Source of the DNA: Aptenodytes patagonicus
Lineage: Eukaryota; Chordata; Aves; Sphenisciformes; Spheniscidae
Length of the DNA stretch: 64,000 nucleotides
NCBI RefSeq assembly: GCF_965638725.1
Contig: NC_134976.1
Coordinates: forward strand, 558,001-622,000
Direction: 5' to 3'
Position 1 is the first letter of the stretch. Every line of letters begins with the position of its first letter. The translations under genes were made by a program, and so were the position numbers. Positions 42,158-54,000 of this stretch are shown here, piece by piece. The notes beneath the pieces were generated by a model. It saw nothing but the letters and a program-made list of their open reading frames with translations, did no database searches and was not told where the DNA came from.

Positions 42158-44963
42158 GTGCCGATGCCGGGGGCGAAATCGATAGCCCAGCTCAAGTGCA
42201 TATACACCAATGCACGCAGCATGGGCGGCAAGCAGGAGGAGCTGGAAGCCATTGTGCAGCAGGAGAGATATGACTTGGTCGCCATCACAGAAACATGGTG
42301 GGGTGACTCTCATGACTGGAGTGCTGCAATGGATGGCTATAGACTCTTCAGAAGGGACAGGCGAGGAAGGAGGGGCAGTGGGGTGGCCCTGTATGTTAGG
42401 GAGTGTTTTGATTGTATAGAGCTCAACGATTGTGATGATGGTACGGTTGAGTGTCTATGGGTAAGGATGAGGGGGAAGGCCAACGAGGCAGATATCCTGC
42501 TGGGAGTCTGTTATAGACCACCCAACCAAGATGAAGGGGCGGATGAAGCGTTCTATAAGCGGCTGGCAGAAGTCTCTCAATCGCTAGCCCTTGTTCTCGT
42601 GGGGGACTTCAACTTCCCGGACGTCTGCTGGCAATACAACACGGCAGAGAGGAAGCAGTCTAGGAGGTTCCTGGAGTGTGTGGAAGACAACTTCCTGACG
42701 CAGCTGGTAACTGAGCCTACCAGGGGAGGTGCCTCACTTGACCTGCTGTTTACTAACAGAGAAGGACTGGTGGGAGATGTGGTGGTCGGAGGCCGTCTTG
42801 GGCTTAGCGACCATGAAATGATAGAATTCTCGCTTCTTGGTGAAGTAAGGAGGGGGGCCAGCAAAACCACAACCATGGACTTCCGGAGGGCAGACTTTGG
42901 CCTGTTCAGGACGTTGGTTGAGAGAGTTCCGTGGGAGACGGTCCTGAAGGGCAAAGGGGTCCAGGAAGGCTGGATGTTCTTCAAGAAGGAAGTCTTAAAG
43001 GCGCAGGAGCAGGCTGTCCCTGTACGCCGTAAGAAGAACGGGCGGGGAAGACGACCGGCCTGGCTGAATGGGGAGCTCTTGCTGGGACTCAGGAAAAAAA
43101 GGAGAGTTTACCACTTGTGGAAGAAGGGGCAGGCGACTCAAGAAGAGTACAGGGATCTCGTCAGGTCGTGCAGAGAGGAAATGAGAAAGGCAAAAGCCCA
43201 GCTAGAACGCAATCTGGCCGATGTTGTTAAAGACAACAAAAAAAGCTTTTACAAATATATAAATGACAAGAAGAGAGCCAAGGAGAATCTCCATCCTTTA
43301 TTGGATGCAGGAGGGAACATTGTCACCGAGGATGAGGAAAAGGCTGAGGTACTCAATGCCTTCTTTGCCTCAGTCTTTAATAGTCAGACCAGTTATCCTC
43401 AGGGTACTCGGCCCCCCGAGCTGGAAGACAGGGACGGCGAGCAGGATGAACCCCCCATAATCCAAGAGGAAGCAGTCAATGACCTGCTATGCCACCTGGA
43501 TGCTCACAAGTCTATGGGGCCGGATGGGATCCACCCGAGAGTGCTGAGGGAGCTGGCGGAGGTGCTCGCCAAGCCGCTTTCCATCATTTATCAGCAGTCC
43601 TGGTTAACGGGGGAGGTCCCGGACGACTGGAGGCTTGCCAATGTGACGCCCATCTACAAGAAGGGCCGGAAGGAGGATCCGGGGAACTACAGGCCTGTCA
43701 GCCTGACCTCGGTGCCGGGGAAGATTATGGAGCGGTTCATCTTGAGGGCGCTCACAAGGCATGAGCGGGACAACCAGGGGATCCGGCCTAGCCAGCACGG
43801 ATTCATGAAAGGCAGGTCCTGCCTGACCAACCTGATCTCCTTCTATGACCAGGTGACCCGCCTAGTGGATGAGGGAAAGGCTGTGGATGTGGTCTACCTG
43901 GACTTCAGTAAGGCCTTTGACACCGTCTCCCGCAGCATTCTCCTCGAGAAGCTGGCGGCTCACGGCTTAGACAGGTGCACTCTGCGCTGGGTCAAAAACT
44001 GGCTGGACGGCCGGGCCCAGAGAGTTGTGGTGAATGGAGTCAAATCCAGTTGGCGGCCGGTCACGAGCGGTGTTCCCCAGGGGTCAGTACTGGGGCCGGT
44101 CTTGTTTACTATCTTTATTGATGATCTGGATGAGGGGATTGAGTGCACCATCAGTAAGTTTGCAGACGACACCAAGTTGGGTGGGAGCGTTGACCTGCTC
44201 GAGGGTAGGAAGGCTCTGCAGAGGGACCTGGACAGGCTGGATCGATGGGCCGAGGCCAACTGTATGAGGTTCAACAAGGCCAAGTGCCGGGTCCTGCACT
44301 TTGGCCACAACAACCCCATGCAGTGCTACAGGCTTGGGGAAGAGTGGCTGGAAAGCTGACCAGCAGAGAAGGACCTGGGGGTGCTGGTCGACAGCCGGCT
44401 GAACATGAGCCGGCAATGTGCCCAGGCGGCCAAGAAGGCCAATGGCATCCTGGCCTGTATCAGAAACAGTGTGGCCAGCAGGAGTAGGGATGTGATCGTG
44501 CCCCTGTACTCAGCCCTGGTGAGGCTGCACCTCGAATACTGTGTTCAGTTTTGGGCCCCTCACTACAAGAAGGACGTTGAGGTGCTGGAGCGTGTCCAGA
44601 GAAGGGCAACGAGGCTGGTGAGGGGCCTGGAGAACAAGTCTTATGAGGATGGAACTGATGGAACTGGGGTTGTTTAGCCTGGAGAAGAGGAGGCTGAGGG
44701 GAGACCTCATCGCTCTCTACAACTACCTGACAGGAGGTTGTAGCGAGGTGGGTGTTGGTCTCTTCTCCCAAGTAACTAGTGATAGGACGAGAGGAAATGG
44801 CCTCAAGTTGTGCCAGGGGAGGTTTAGATTGGATGTGAGGAAAAATTTCTTTACTGAGACAGTGGTGAAACATTGGAACAGGCTGCCCAGGGAAGTGGTG
44901 GAGTCCCCATCCCTGGAAGTATTAAAAAGACGAGTAGATGAGGCACTTAGGGACATGGTTTAG
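42158..44963 (+). pseudogene. CR1 ORF2 (endonuclease and reverse transcriptase), two lesions
   Basis: From ATG 42158 it encodes an APE-type endonuclease ([44 protein letters not shown]), a linker, then reverse transcriptase with [33 protein letters not shown] and the intact catalytic FADDTKL. A TGA at 44357 replaces the Cys codon found in the 9-kb and 59-kb copies (WLESC). The same frame then continues to a small indel near 44640-44655, where it shifts to the frame ending [12 protein letters not shown]... at 44963. Up to 44357 it is uninterrupted for 733 codons, so this copy is young. Confidence 0.92.
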
Positions 44964-47654
44964 TGGGCATGGTGGTGTTGGGTCGACGGTTGGACTCGAT
45001 GATCTTAGAGGTCTTTTCCAACCTCAATGATTCTATGATTCTATGATTCTATGGGTGGGAAGTGGAATGGACTGTGGAAGCCGGGCCTTCTTGTCAGCTC
45101 CTAGGAAGTGTTTGGGCGAGGGCGTTTCCCCGAGCTCGGTGCTCTCCTTTCTCACTCCTCCAGGCAGCCTCATCTGTCACCGCAGCTCTGGAGGACTTTG
45201 TCAAACCCGAGCAGCTGGACGGCGAAAACTGCTGTAAATGTAGCAAGTAAGATGATTGCCATCGACATATTAATATTAGATCCTGTGTGAAGGTGCTGCA
45301 TGTCATCGAGCATAAGTCATCTTTTCGCGTATGTTCAACGCACAATCATGACACGCAGCTGTTTTGTTTAATGTGTCCTTATGCAACTGAAGAGCCTTAA
45401 AATAGGGTAAGGATGTGCAAGACATGAAAGCTTGCCTGGCTTTCTGGGTGGGAAAAAGGGTGCATTTCAGCACTTGGCTCTGTGCTTGGTTTCAAGGTGT
45501 GACAAGATGGTTGCCGCCTCCAAGAGGTTTACAATCCACCGTGTGCCCAGGGTTCTCACGGTGTGCCTGAAAAGGTTTGAAGAGTTCACCGGCAGGAAGA
45601 TCAGCAAGGTGTGTACGCCACTGGAGCGCAACTTTCTCTTCCCGGAGCAGGAGATTTCCCAAAGCAGCACGCTCTTTCACAAGCTGTTCATGTTGAGTTT
45701 TTCGTGTTCCCTTCTGGGGAGGGGAGAGGAGAGGTCCCATGGGAAGACAAGCATGTACTCCTCTCCGACAGAGCTGCTTTGGCCGAGAACAGTTTCCTGC
45801 CATCCAAACCATTACACCTTGCTTTAGGGAAAACCAGGTTGTCATGAGTCCAACAGGCAGTTCTCTGACCGCGTTTTTGTTGAGAAACCATGCAGTTCAT
45901 CTCCAGATATCGATGCCTTTCTTTGCAGGCCAGCAATGGACTGTGGTACAGCCCTTAGCTGTCTCCTCCCACGGCTTCCCCACTTGTGGGGGTCTTTCCC
46001 CACTGTTCTGGAGGACAAGGCAGCACCTTTTCACAGCTCTCTTTGCAGGACACGGTGGTGGGCATGGAGGACTCTCCAGAGGACAGCAACTCCTCCGCAA
46101 CAGCCAGCACCAGCCAGCTAACCTGGGCAGGTGCAAGGGAGGCATCTGCAAGCTGGCCGTGCCCCATCTGGCCAGGCAGGCTCAGCATCGCTGCCTGTGT
46201 GGGTTTCTACTTGCATCGCTGCTTCTTGGGCTGTTACCAGAATGGATTTCCAAACAGAAGCTTCTTTCTAAACATAAGTCCTGCCTGCAAGTTTTCCAGT
46301 CAATCCCTTCCCAATAAACTCATCGGAGTGCCTTCCATTATCAGAAACTGATGGTATAATAAATGTGGACCCACCTCTACTAATAGAGGGATTTTTATCC
46401 CCACTGTCACAAGGTGCCCCTCAATTCCCTGCACCTGCACTTGACTTTCCCACGGTTTTAGTACCTTCCCGGTGAATGCAGATCCCGCAAGGACAGTCGG
46501 GTGAACTCACCCAGTGCCGGCTGTGTCGCATGCGGTAGCCACGCTCACCAGGTTGGGAACCCACAGAGTCCCATCTGACTCACCAAATCGTTACCGAAAT
46601 GGATTTGCTTGCATTTTTCTTCTCTTCTACTTCATGTGTGGGTACAGGAAGGAAGGCAGCAGGCATACACACTAGCTAAAACCACTTTTTGTTGCAGTCC
46701 ATAAAGGTGCGCCTCAGCTGGGAGCCCGAGAAGGACCCTGTGTTGCACTTCTTGATTCCTTAGATGCGATCTTAAAGCTACTCATTCACTTGTACAAGCT
46801 AAAAAACCTCTTGGCTTTGGCCATGACATCGCCTGTTACCATTCACTTCCGAGTATTTGTTCACGTGAACCCCCCGTGCAAACACGCCTAATGCATATTT
46901 TTCAGCTGAGGTTTCACTATTTTGTTGCAACTTTGCCGCTTTCAGCCGGTTTCCGTCTGGTTTCTTCTAACAATAGACCCACTTGTATAGGCCAGGTCAC
47001 TGTCGGTCAAGTTCTCTTGCGCATGTCTTCGAAGCCGTCTTTACAGAGGAGCTTTTTCGTACCTAACACAGTCTGCTGGTCAGCTTTGTCAGCAGGGCTA
47101 GTTCAAAGCCTACGCTGCAGGATGCAATCAGGGGGAAATGTGCGGGTGGAGCCTTCTGTGTTGCTTACCCTTTGATTTCAGTGCCGTCCTCCAGTCTGAA
47201 TCTTGCAGTGTTTTTGCTGAGGCATAAAAGTTCAATGGAGCGAGCAGATCTTCCTCACCCACACACGCACCTCCACCCCAGCTCAAGGCAAAGGCACAAA
47301 ATCTCTGGGGGTGCGTTGTTTTATTGAACGCGTAGCAGCTACGCAGCATCAGGGGAGTTGCGTACAGCGAACAGCTGCAGGTGCCTGGGGCTTGACCAGC
47401 ATCGCCTGGAAGGGAAAAAGGGGAAAAAGGTGACCGTGGGGACTTGCTATCAGTTCATCTGGGTCCCTGTTGCCCTGCACGCCCCCCTAAGCCAAACGCC
47501 ATTTCTGAACAGTCACTCTGCGTCTCCCTCTGTCCCCTTTTGGTCAGGGCTGTCATGCGACACTACGGGGACAGAGAGGTTCTTCTGGGGATCCGGGGCA
47601 GAATGATGATGGCACTAAGTCATAGTTACAGTTAAAGATTTATTTTTTAACAGA

Positions 47655-47780
47655 ATTTAATGATCAGCGTAGCATAGGATTTCATGATCAGAGCAGCACA
47701 GGATTTCTATAAGCAGCATCAGTGTAGCACAGTTTTATAAGTAGCGTAGCACCGAATTTTATAGCACAGCTTAGCTTATG
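47655..47780. repeat. Short interspersed GTAGCACA/TTTTATA repeats
   Basis: Words such as AGCGTAGCAC, GATTT and TTTTATA recur irregularly. The segment may be part of an old LTR in minus orientation; it is also in copy B. Sequence 46360-47990 otherwise holds no recognised gene. Confidence 0.4.
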
Positions 47781-47997
47781 GTTCCTAATCACCTGGACCC
47801 ACTGCAGATCGGGTCACATCTTAATACTTGGCTTGCCATGTCAATATAACAATCATAACCTAGACTCAAACCACATAAAAGAATACGAGTCGCCCTCTCA
47901 GTCCTTGGAGGAAGCAGACTGCTTGATTTTATAGGCAGTGCTCTGTGTGCTGCTGCGCTTCCCTGTTCTGGGATGGGGTCATCACAACCTGGCTGGC

Positions 47998-48142
47998 CTG
48001 GTGCCCGGGACCTTCATGGCCCGTAAGGAGGGAAGAAGTCAGCCTGGCGCCCAGGAACCTTGAGGCCGATAGGGAGGGGGAGAAGAAGGCTGCCTGGTGC
48101 ACAGGACCTTCAGGGCCTGAGGAGGAGGGGAAAGGGGACTGA
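47998..48142 (+). repeat. About 48-bp tandem repeat, three copies
   Basis: Three imperfect units beginning CCTGGTGCCCGGGACCTTCA, CCTGGCGCCCAGGAACCTTG and CCTGGTGCACAGGACCTTCA. The same array is at 62765-62909 in the duplicate. Confidence 0.8.
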
Positions 48143-48477
48143 CACGCGTTTGCCTCACAAAACGGCATTCGTTAAGCTAACCATATTACCAGGGGTCAGG
48201 AGCAGGAGGTACCGGTCACAAGTGCAATTGTTTATTACCTCCATCAGATGGTTCCTGAAGTGCTGGGATGGCAGCAATGCAGGGCCCAAATACCAGGTTA
48301 GGCGGGAGGCCACTGGTGACCTGGATTGGATGGGGAGGGACAGCAGGGGGACAGGCTGGGGGCAGCAGGACAGCAGAAGAGTTTTCTTTGGTGAACGTAT
48401 TCAGCATCTGCTGTCCTTACCCCATCGCTGAGCAGGGCGAGGCATGAGTGTTGTCTTTTCACTGTGCGCTTTGCCAG

Positions 48478-49089
48478 CAGCCCTGCTGCAGCCAGGAGAC
48501 AAGGTCGTCAAAGAGGGAGAAGACGTAAGGCGGATCAGGCAGCCCACAGGCTACTACATCTCATCAGGCGCTGATGATCCGTCTCCTGTGAGCACACTGA
48601 GATCAAGAGCAGCACCTGCAAACCAGGCCAAAGAGGTGGAAAGGAGGTTTGTTGAAAGAGGGCTGAAGAGCAGCCCCCTCCTGCTGCCCTGTTGTGGATC
48701 GCTCCTCTGTGCTCGGTCCCCACGGCATCGGAGGCGGTGCTGAGGTGCTGGAGTGAAACATTAGGGTGCTGCAAAGGAGCAGGCAGTGACGGCCAAGAGG
48801 CAGATCCTCTCCTCGGCTGCACAGTCACGCCTGTGTTTAGCAAAGTCGTTGGTTTCCAGCGGTGCCAGGGAACAGTTTGCGGTGCCTGGCAGGAGCATCA
48901 CAGACTAGTTGGGTCTCCTTCTGTGCTCTGAACTTGCAGAGAGCTACAGAGGTGACAAAACTTCTTGGCCAGGAAGACCCTCCTCAGGTGACCCAACGCG
49001 TGTTTGAAATCCACCTAGAGAGTATTGATCCTTGTAAAAGAGAGATGATCCCAAAGCATCAAGTTTGGATCGCTGCAACAGCTTTGGGA
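48478..49089 (+). CDS. Two candidate exons of an unidentified gene (copy A)
   Basis: Exon A 48478-48587 (CTTTGCCAG acceptor, CCT|GTGAGC donor) reads LLQPGDKVVKEGEDVRRIRQ ... YYISSGADDPSP. Exon B 48940-49089 (ACTTGCAG acceptor, GGA|GTAAAA donor) reads RATEVTKLLGQEDPPQ, VTQRVFEIHLESID and MIPKHQVWIAATALG. Exon A ends and exon B starts in phase 0, and exon B is 150 nt, so they can be spliced in frame to give 86 residues. I do not recognise the protein. It is not part of the USP42-like gene and is present again at 63245-63856. Confidence 0.35.
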
Positions 49090-49233
49090 GTAAAAAACGA
49101 TGGCAAAGTTAGAGCATTTCCGTTTTTGTTTCTCTCAGTCAAAGCATTGTCAGATACCACAGTGATGGGCACCTTCATAGGAATAATAGTAAAAAGTGAA
49201 ATAAGAAAAAACTCTGGCCAGGTCACCTGATGG

Positions 49234-49485
49234 ATAAGATGCCTTCCATAAAAGGAGCCCCTCGGGGCTCAGGCATTCTTCAGCCACGTTCACCTGACCA
49301 AGCCCGCCTGCTGTGGCATTTTGTGAAGGGCAATGAACGTCACGCTGCCCAAGCACAAGAGCTGTAGCTGAAGTGTGTGAGTGAGGAGCGGGCAGCAAAG
49401 GCACACCCTGCTCGACATCCAGCTGCCAGGATCCTCTGCTTCCCTGGGTAGCATCGGGCGCTGCCAGCTCCTGAGCCCTGACCCC
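49234..49485. other. No gene recognised
   Basis: Unique sequence between the region matched by copy B and a partial LTR. Confidence 0.4.
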
Positions 49486-49849
49486 GTGTCGTGGTTTAAC
49501 CCCAGGAGGCAGCTCAGCACCACACAGACACTCACTCACTCCCCCACCACCACCGATGGGATAGGGGAGAGAATCAGAAGGGTAAAAGTGAGGAAACTCA
49601 TGGGTTGAGATAAAGACGGTTTACTAATTCAAGCAAAAGCCGCGCACGCAAGCCAAGCAAAATAGGGAATTCATTCACCACTTCCCATTGGCAGGCAGGT
49701 GTTCAGCCATCTCCAGGAAAGCAGGGCTCCATCACGTCTAACGGTGACTTGGGAAGACAAAACGCCATCACTCCGAACGTCTCCCCTTTCTTTTCCTTCT
49801 TCCCCCAGCTTTTATTGCTGAGCGTGACACCATGGGGTATGGAATATGA
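49486..49849 (-). mobile_element. Partial LTR of a second, related ERV family
   Basis: Plus-strand TGTCGTGGTTTAACCCCAGG...AGCTCAGCACCACACAG, then GGGTTGAGATAAAGACGGTT, matches the layout of the other LTRs but with many differences and a different central part (CACCACTTCCCATTGGCAGG). It breaks off after GACACCATGGGGTATGGAAT, so its U3 end is missing. The 5-6-bp target repeat cannot be checked. Confidence 0.75.
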
Positions 49850-51082
49850 ACCTGTAAGAGACCAGGTGCTTTGCTACACGAGTCTCATGGACGCAGTCCT
49901 GGACCTGGAACAAGTGGAAAAGCAACCCTCAGCAACCCAAACGTGCCAGCCAAAGCTGTGAACAGGCACGCTTACAGCCCTGGGCAGGTTTTATTCATCT
50001 GGCTGGTGCGGCTCCAGGAGGAAGTGGGAGCTCTGCCGGCGGACGAAGAGCCCTTTGCCAGCTGCTGGGGTCTGGGAGGTGCCCGGGCCGTGGCAGCCGT
50101 GTGGCCTCAAGGGGACACATCCCCGTGCAGGCCCGTGTCACAAAGGGGCAGTGATGTGGCACCCGCCCGGCGCTTGTGACCTCACCTGGCCAGGGCTTGG
50201 GATCCCGAAAAGCGGGCCAGCGAAAGGTAGTTGGGCTGAGCCGGCCTTCGGGATAACTCGGCTCCTTCCCTTGCTACTTGCGTGCCTACTTTTTTCCAAG
50301 CATTTATCATTTACTGCCCACTTCGCCTCACCTTCCATCCTCTTTCAAAGGTAATTCTGAGTCGACTTTCGGGACAGATCATAGAGTAGGTAGACTGGGA
50401 TAAAAGTATAGGCTGGTCTATACCTTCTGAGCTCTAGGCTGAGCTATTTACACCTCTGTAGGCTGGCCAGATATGCGCTGTGGGTAGAGTTCCTATTTGC
50501 TAATTCTTATTTCTTTACCGTATGCTAGGATAGGTAAGTAGCGGGGGTGGTAGTGTAGTCTGAGGCCTTGGGCTCAGCCTAGAATGCCAAGAAGCCCACC
50601 CTGACTGACGTGGTAGGAAGGGAGACAGAAAAGGAGCACAGCAAAGGCAGCCGCTAAAGTAGCGGCCGAAAGCTGGTCACCCCTGCGTACAAGGTGGGCA
50701 GACGTGAGCTGGAGAGCCAGAGGGCTCTGCCGCTAACGCTAGCCACAGATCAGCAGCAGGTCCTCTTCAGAGAAGGTGACACGCAATGCAGTCTTTCAAA
50801 AGGGCCTTGGTAATTGCTGCCAATCGGAGTCCTGTGACAGGGACACTAGGGCCATCAGCCTGCAGCTCTGCAGCAGTTCCGCTCCAGTTTCAGTACCACT
50901 GAAACACTTTTGATGGTGGATGCTGTTCTGTGGGTTGTGTTTGGGGGTTTTTTTTAATCCTTTTGTTGAGCTACAATTATTTCTTTGCCATCAGGTGACG
51001 GGATTGGCACTGATCTCTTTCTGGAGTGCGTCCTGACATCCTTTGTCATCCAAAGCTGTCCCCTCTGTTCCCGAGAGGAGCG
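49850..51082. other. Upstream region of the intact USP42-like gene
   Basis: No exon recognised with confidence. The 100 bp before the start (after CTTTGCCATCAG at about 50994) has an acceptor-like sequence and may be 5' UTR. No obvious CpG island or TATA box. Confidence 0.35.
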
Positions 51083-54000
51083 ATGGCCGCAATGGGGAAC
51101 GACTCCTGTGAGTAACGACTTCACCAGCAGGCTTGGACTTTGTGAATCCCCAAAGGCAACGGACGTGGCTGGTGCTCCATCCCTGAACGTTGATGTGCTG
51201 ACAGCCTCGAGTGAATTCTGGGGTGTTTCCTGGTAGCAGCCAGACTTACCCAGGTGTTTTCGATTAGACACAGGAAAACGCATTTTATCACTCCTCTGCC
51301 ACTATGTACAAGACTTTGAAAGATGACGTTGCTCGTAGAAAGTTCTGACATCAGCAGGGTTACTTTCTGTGCTAGGTACTTGCTTGTTTTCATCAGGTTA
51401 CAGTCAGGAAAAGGGAAGACTTGACCTGATAATCCAATTCATGACTCTAGGGGGAAAGGAAGGTAGCCCAAGGCACAGAAATCAGTGTGGGTTCATTGGC
51501 CTTTCGGCAAAGGAAGCGGGGGAACAGAGTATTTTCCAAAACCGCTTCTTGACCAGTAACTGTCAACGGCAGTGTTAGGCTTCCTCCGACGGTTCTGTGT
51601 TGGAGGTTGGAGCTGGTTCTTCTGCGCGCTCCTGTAGACAACTTGACTTTTAAATACGCTTTCGTGCAACAATATCGTCTCCTCTCTTTTCAAATGTCAT
51701 TTCCCTGCAGTCCTTGCCGAGGGAATGGCTCCGCCACAAACGATCCTCTTTCCCCCGGAGAAGATTTGCATGGCCTGGCAGCAAAGACAGAGACCTGGAG
51801 CGGGACTCCACAACCTGGGCAATACGTGCTTCCTCAACTCCGTCCTGCAGTGCCTGACGTACACACCCCCTCTGGCCAACTACCTGCTCTCTCGGGAGCA
51901 CAGCCGGTCCTGTGAGTCCTTTTAGGAACGTCTCCTTGCACATCAGCTGGGCACTGATCCCAAGGATTCCCAGCATCTGGAATTGGATTTAGGAGAAAAG
52001 CAGCCCTTCTTTCCAACCCCCCGAGTTGGTGTTCTTTGAACACTCAAGCCTAGGAGCCGCTTGTCGGGCCTAGGTGTGCTCATCTTCAGAAAGGCACCTC
52101 TTTCTAGCCCCGGGTCTCGGTCCCTACTCCTGCAAGTTAAACTCTCTTTGCTCGTTGCACAGAAAACTTCTGTCAGTTTAGCATCTCTCTGAGGAAAGTT
52201 TTCTATGCACTAAAATGTCCCGGGCTTGTTGGGACGCTGGCACCTTGGGAGAAGAGGAGTGGAGACTGTTCTTATAACTTCAAGACCTCCATGAGGTTTC
52301 CCACGGCTAGGGATATTTTGCTCACCTGAGAAGCTTCCTTCCCTCCCTCCTTCCCTCTTTAGGTCGTCAGCAAGGCTTCTGCATGATGTGCATAATGGAA
52401 GCGCACGTTAACGAGGTCCTGCATTTCTCAGCCAGTGCCATCCAGCCTTGGACTGTCGTCCGTGTCCTCACACGTAAGTCATTTCAGGTGCTTTCACAGG
52501 TTTTCTTCCCTTCTTGGAGGGGAGAGCTGTTAACCTCTTCTTTCTTAGGAATAGGAGAACATTTCCGGCATGGCATGCAGGAAGACGCCCATGAGTTCTT
52601 ACGCTACACTGTCGATGCCATGCAGAGAGCTTGTCTGAGTGGAAGCAGCAAGTAAGCACGAGCAAATTACCTTTTCAATGTTCCTGAGCCCTTTGGACTC
52701 CTTGAGGTACTCCCATCAAGGAAACCCTACACCCAGGGTTTTCAGACCAAGCAAAACTCTTGGGGGAGATAACTCTCTGCCCTACTTCTGAGCTCCAACT
52801 GCCATTTGTTTCCAGCTTGGACATCTCTTCTCAAGCAACTACCATCGTCCATCAAATATTTGGGGGCTTTCTGAGATCCAGAGGTACTTTCCCATGACTA
52901 TTGCTCTCCTTGGAATTGTCTGTGCCCTTCTGTCTGCCTGTGAGAAACAGCTGGTCGTGTGACTGGCGTAGTAGGTATGGAGGACGTAAACCGGCACAGC
53001 CAGTCCACTTCCCTTATCGCTGAGCATTTCCATTTGCCTTCCAGTCACATGCTTGAGCTGCAAAGCGGTTTCCGATTCCTACGAGGCCTTCCTGGATGTC
53101 CCTTTGGATATAAAAGTAAGAGGGTTTGTAGCTGTGATTCAAGACGTCCCAAGGCCCCTGTAGCTTCCCAGAATAAACACAGGGGGCGGAAAAACACATA
53201 CTGTGAACAAAAGAGAGCTGAGTGGTGGGTGGGAGGTGGAACGGACTGTGTCCTTCTGGGGAGGCCGTGGCAGCGGTCCCCCTGTAGGTGCTGGCTTTAA
53301 GCTGGACAAGCACGCATTATCCTCTCCGCACCCTTGGCGGACTCTCATCCTTCTTCCCTCTGCCCTGCCTCAACACCCGTCTGGCTCCCAGGCTGATGGG
53401 TTGTATTGGTTTCATTATTGATGACCCTGCACACCATCGGTAGCTGAACTGTGCGGTGCCACAGGGAGGTAGCTCTTGAGTGCCCCAGGAATCCCTGGGA
53501 AAGGAGGGAAATGTTCAGCATAATACCCGCTTTCTGCCTCCTTCTGGACACTGCTGGCGGGTTCACAGTGGGTCTCCTCAGCCTCAGGTACCTGGGCTGC
53601 CTTGTCAGCTCCTAGGAAGTGTTTGGGCGAGGGCGTTTCCCCGAGCTCAGTGCTCTCCTTTCTCACTCCTCCAGGCAGCCTCATCTGTCACCGCAGCTCT
53701 GGAGGACTTTGTCAAACCCGAGCAGCTGGACGGCAAAAACTGCTTTAAATGTAGCAAGTAAGATGATTGCCATCGACATATTAATATTAGATCCTGCGTG
53801 AAGGTGCTGCATGTCATCGAGCATAAGTCATCTTTTCGCGTATGTTCAACGCACAATCATGACACGCAGCTGTTTTGTTTAATGTGTCCTTATGCAACTG
53901 AAGAGCCTTAAAATAGGGTAAGGATGTGCGAGACATGAAAGCTTGCCTGGCTTTCTGGGTGGGAAAAAGGGTGCATTTCAGCACTTGGCTCTGTGCTTGG

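Larger units (their letters stand above)
40316..45053 (+). mobile_element. CR1 LINE, nearly full length (4.7 kb)
   Basis: A complete-looking CR1: two 239-bp 5'-UTR repeat units (40321-40559 and 40560 on), ORF1, ORF2 and the tail TGATTCTATGATTCTATG. It is inserted in an intron of the dead USP42-like gene: GGTGGTGGGTTGG on the left and GGGTGGGAAGTGG on the right together reconstitute the intron seen at 53210. Lesions are few: one stop in ORF1, one stop and one frameshift in ORF2. Full-length CR1s are rare because insertions are usually 5'-truncated. Confidence 0.95.
38842..46351 (+). pseudogene. USP42-like deubiquitinase, inactivated copy
   Basis: Remains of a copy of the 51-56 kb gene. Exon 1 (38842-38857) keeps ATGGGGAACGACTCCT|GTGAGT. 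Exon 2 (39182-39380) has a 2-nt deletion before the active site, and the Cys box is GDTSFLNS in place of GNTCFLNS, so the catalytic Cys is Ser. Exon 3 (39827-39937) has AA where the acceptor AG should be. Exon 4 (from about 40124) has GG for AG, keeps QEDAH and then is deleted into the end of exon 6. Exon 7 (45164-45246) and exon 8 (45497-45608) are well preserved ([35 protein letters not shown]). Exon 9, with the catalytic His, is deleted. Exon 10 stops after SNGLWY at about 45949. The last exon (46049 on) reads MEDSPEDSNSSATAST with AATAAA at 46313. A 4.7-kb CR1 sits in the intron before exon 7. No active enzyme is possible. Confidence 0.9.
46037..49233 (+). repeat. Segmental duplication, copy A (paired with 60804-64000)
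   Basis: At least 3197 bp recurs in the same orientation 14767 bp further on. By eye I count about 15 substitutions, so identity is about 99.5%. It begins in the polypyrimidine tract of the last USP42-like exon; its right end is not defined because the window ends. Confidence 0.95.

Noticed and set aside
46876..47175. 99-codon frame, identical in both duplicates (61643-61942)
   Set aside because: Its conservation is explained by the recency of the duplication, not by selection; no domain or splice sites.
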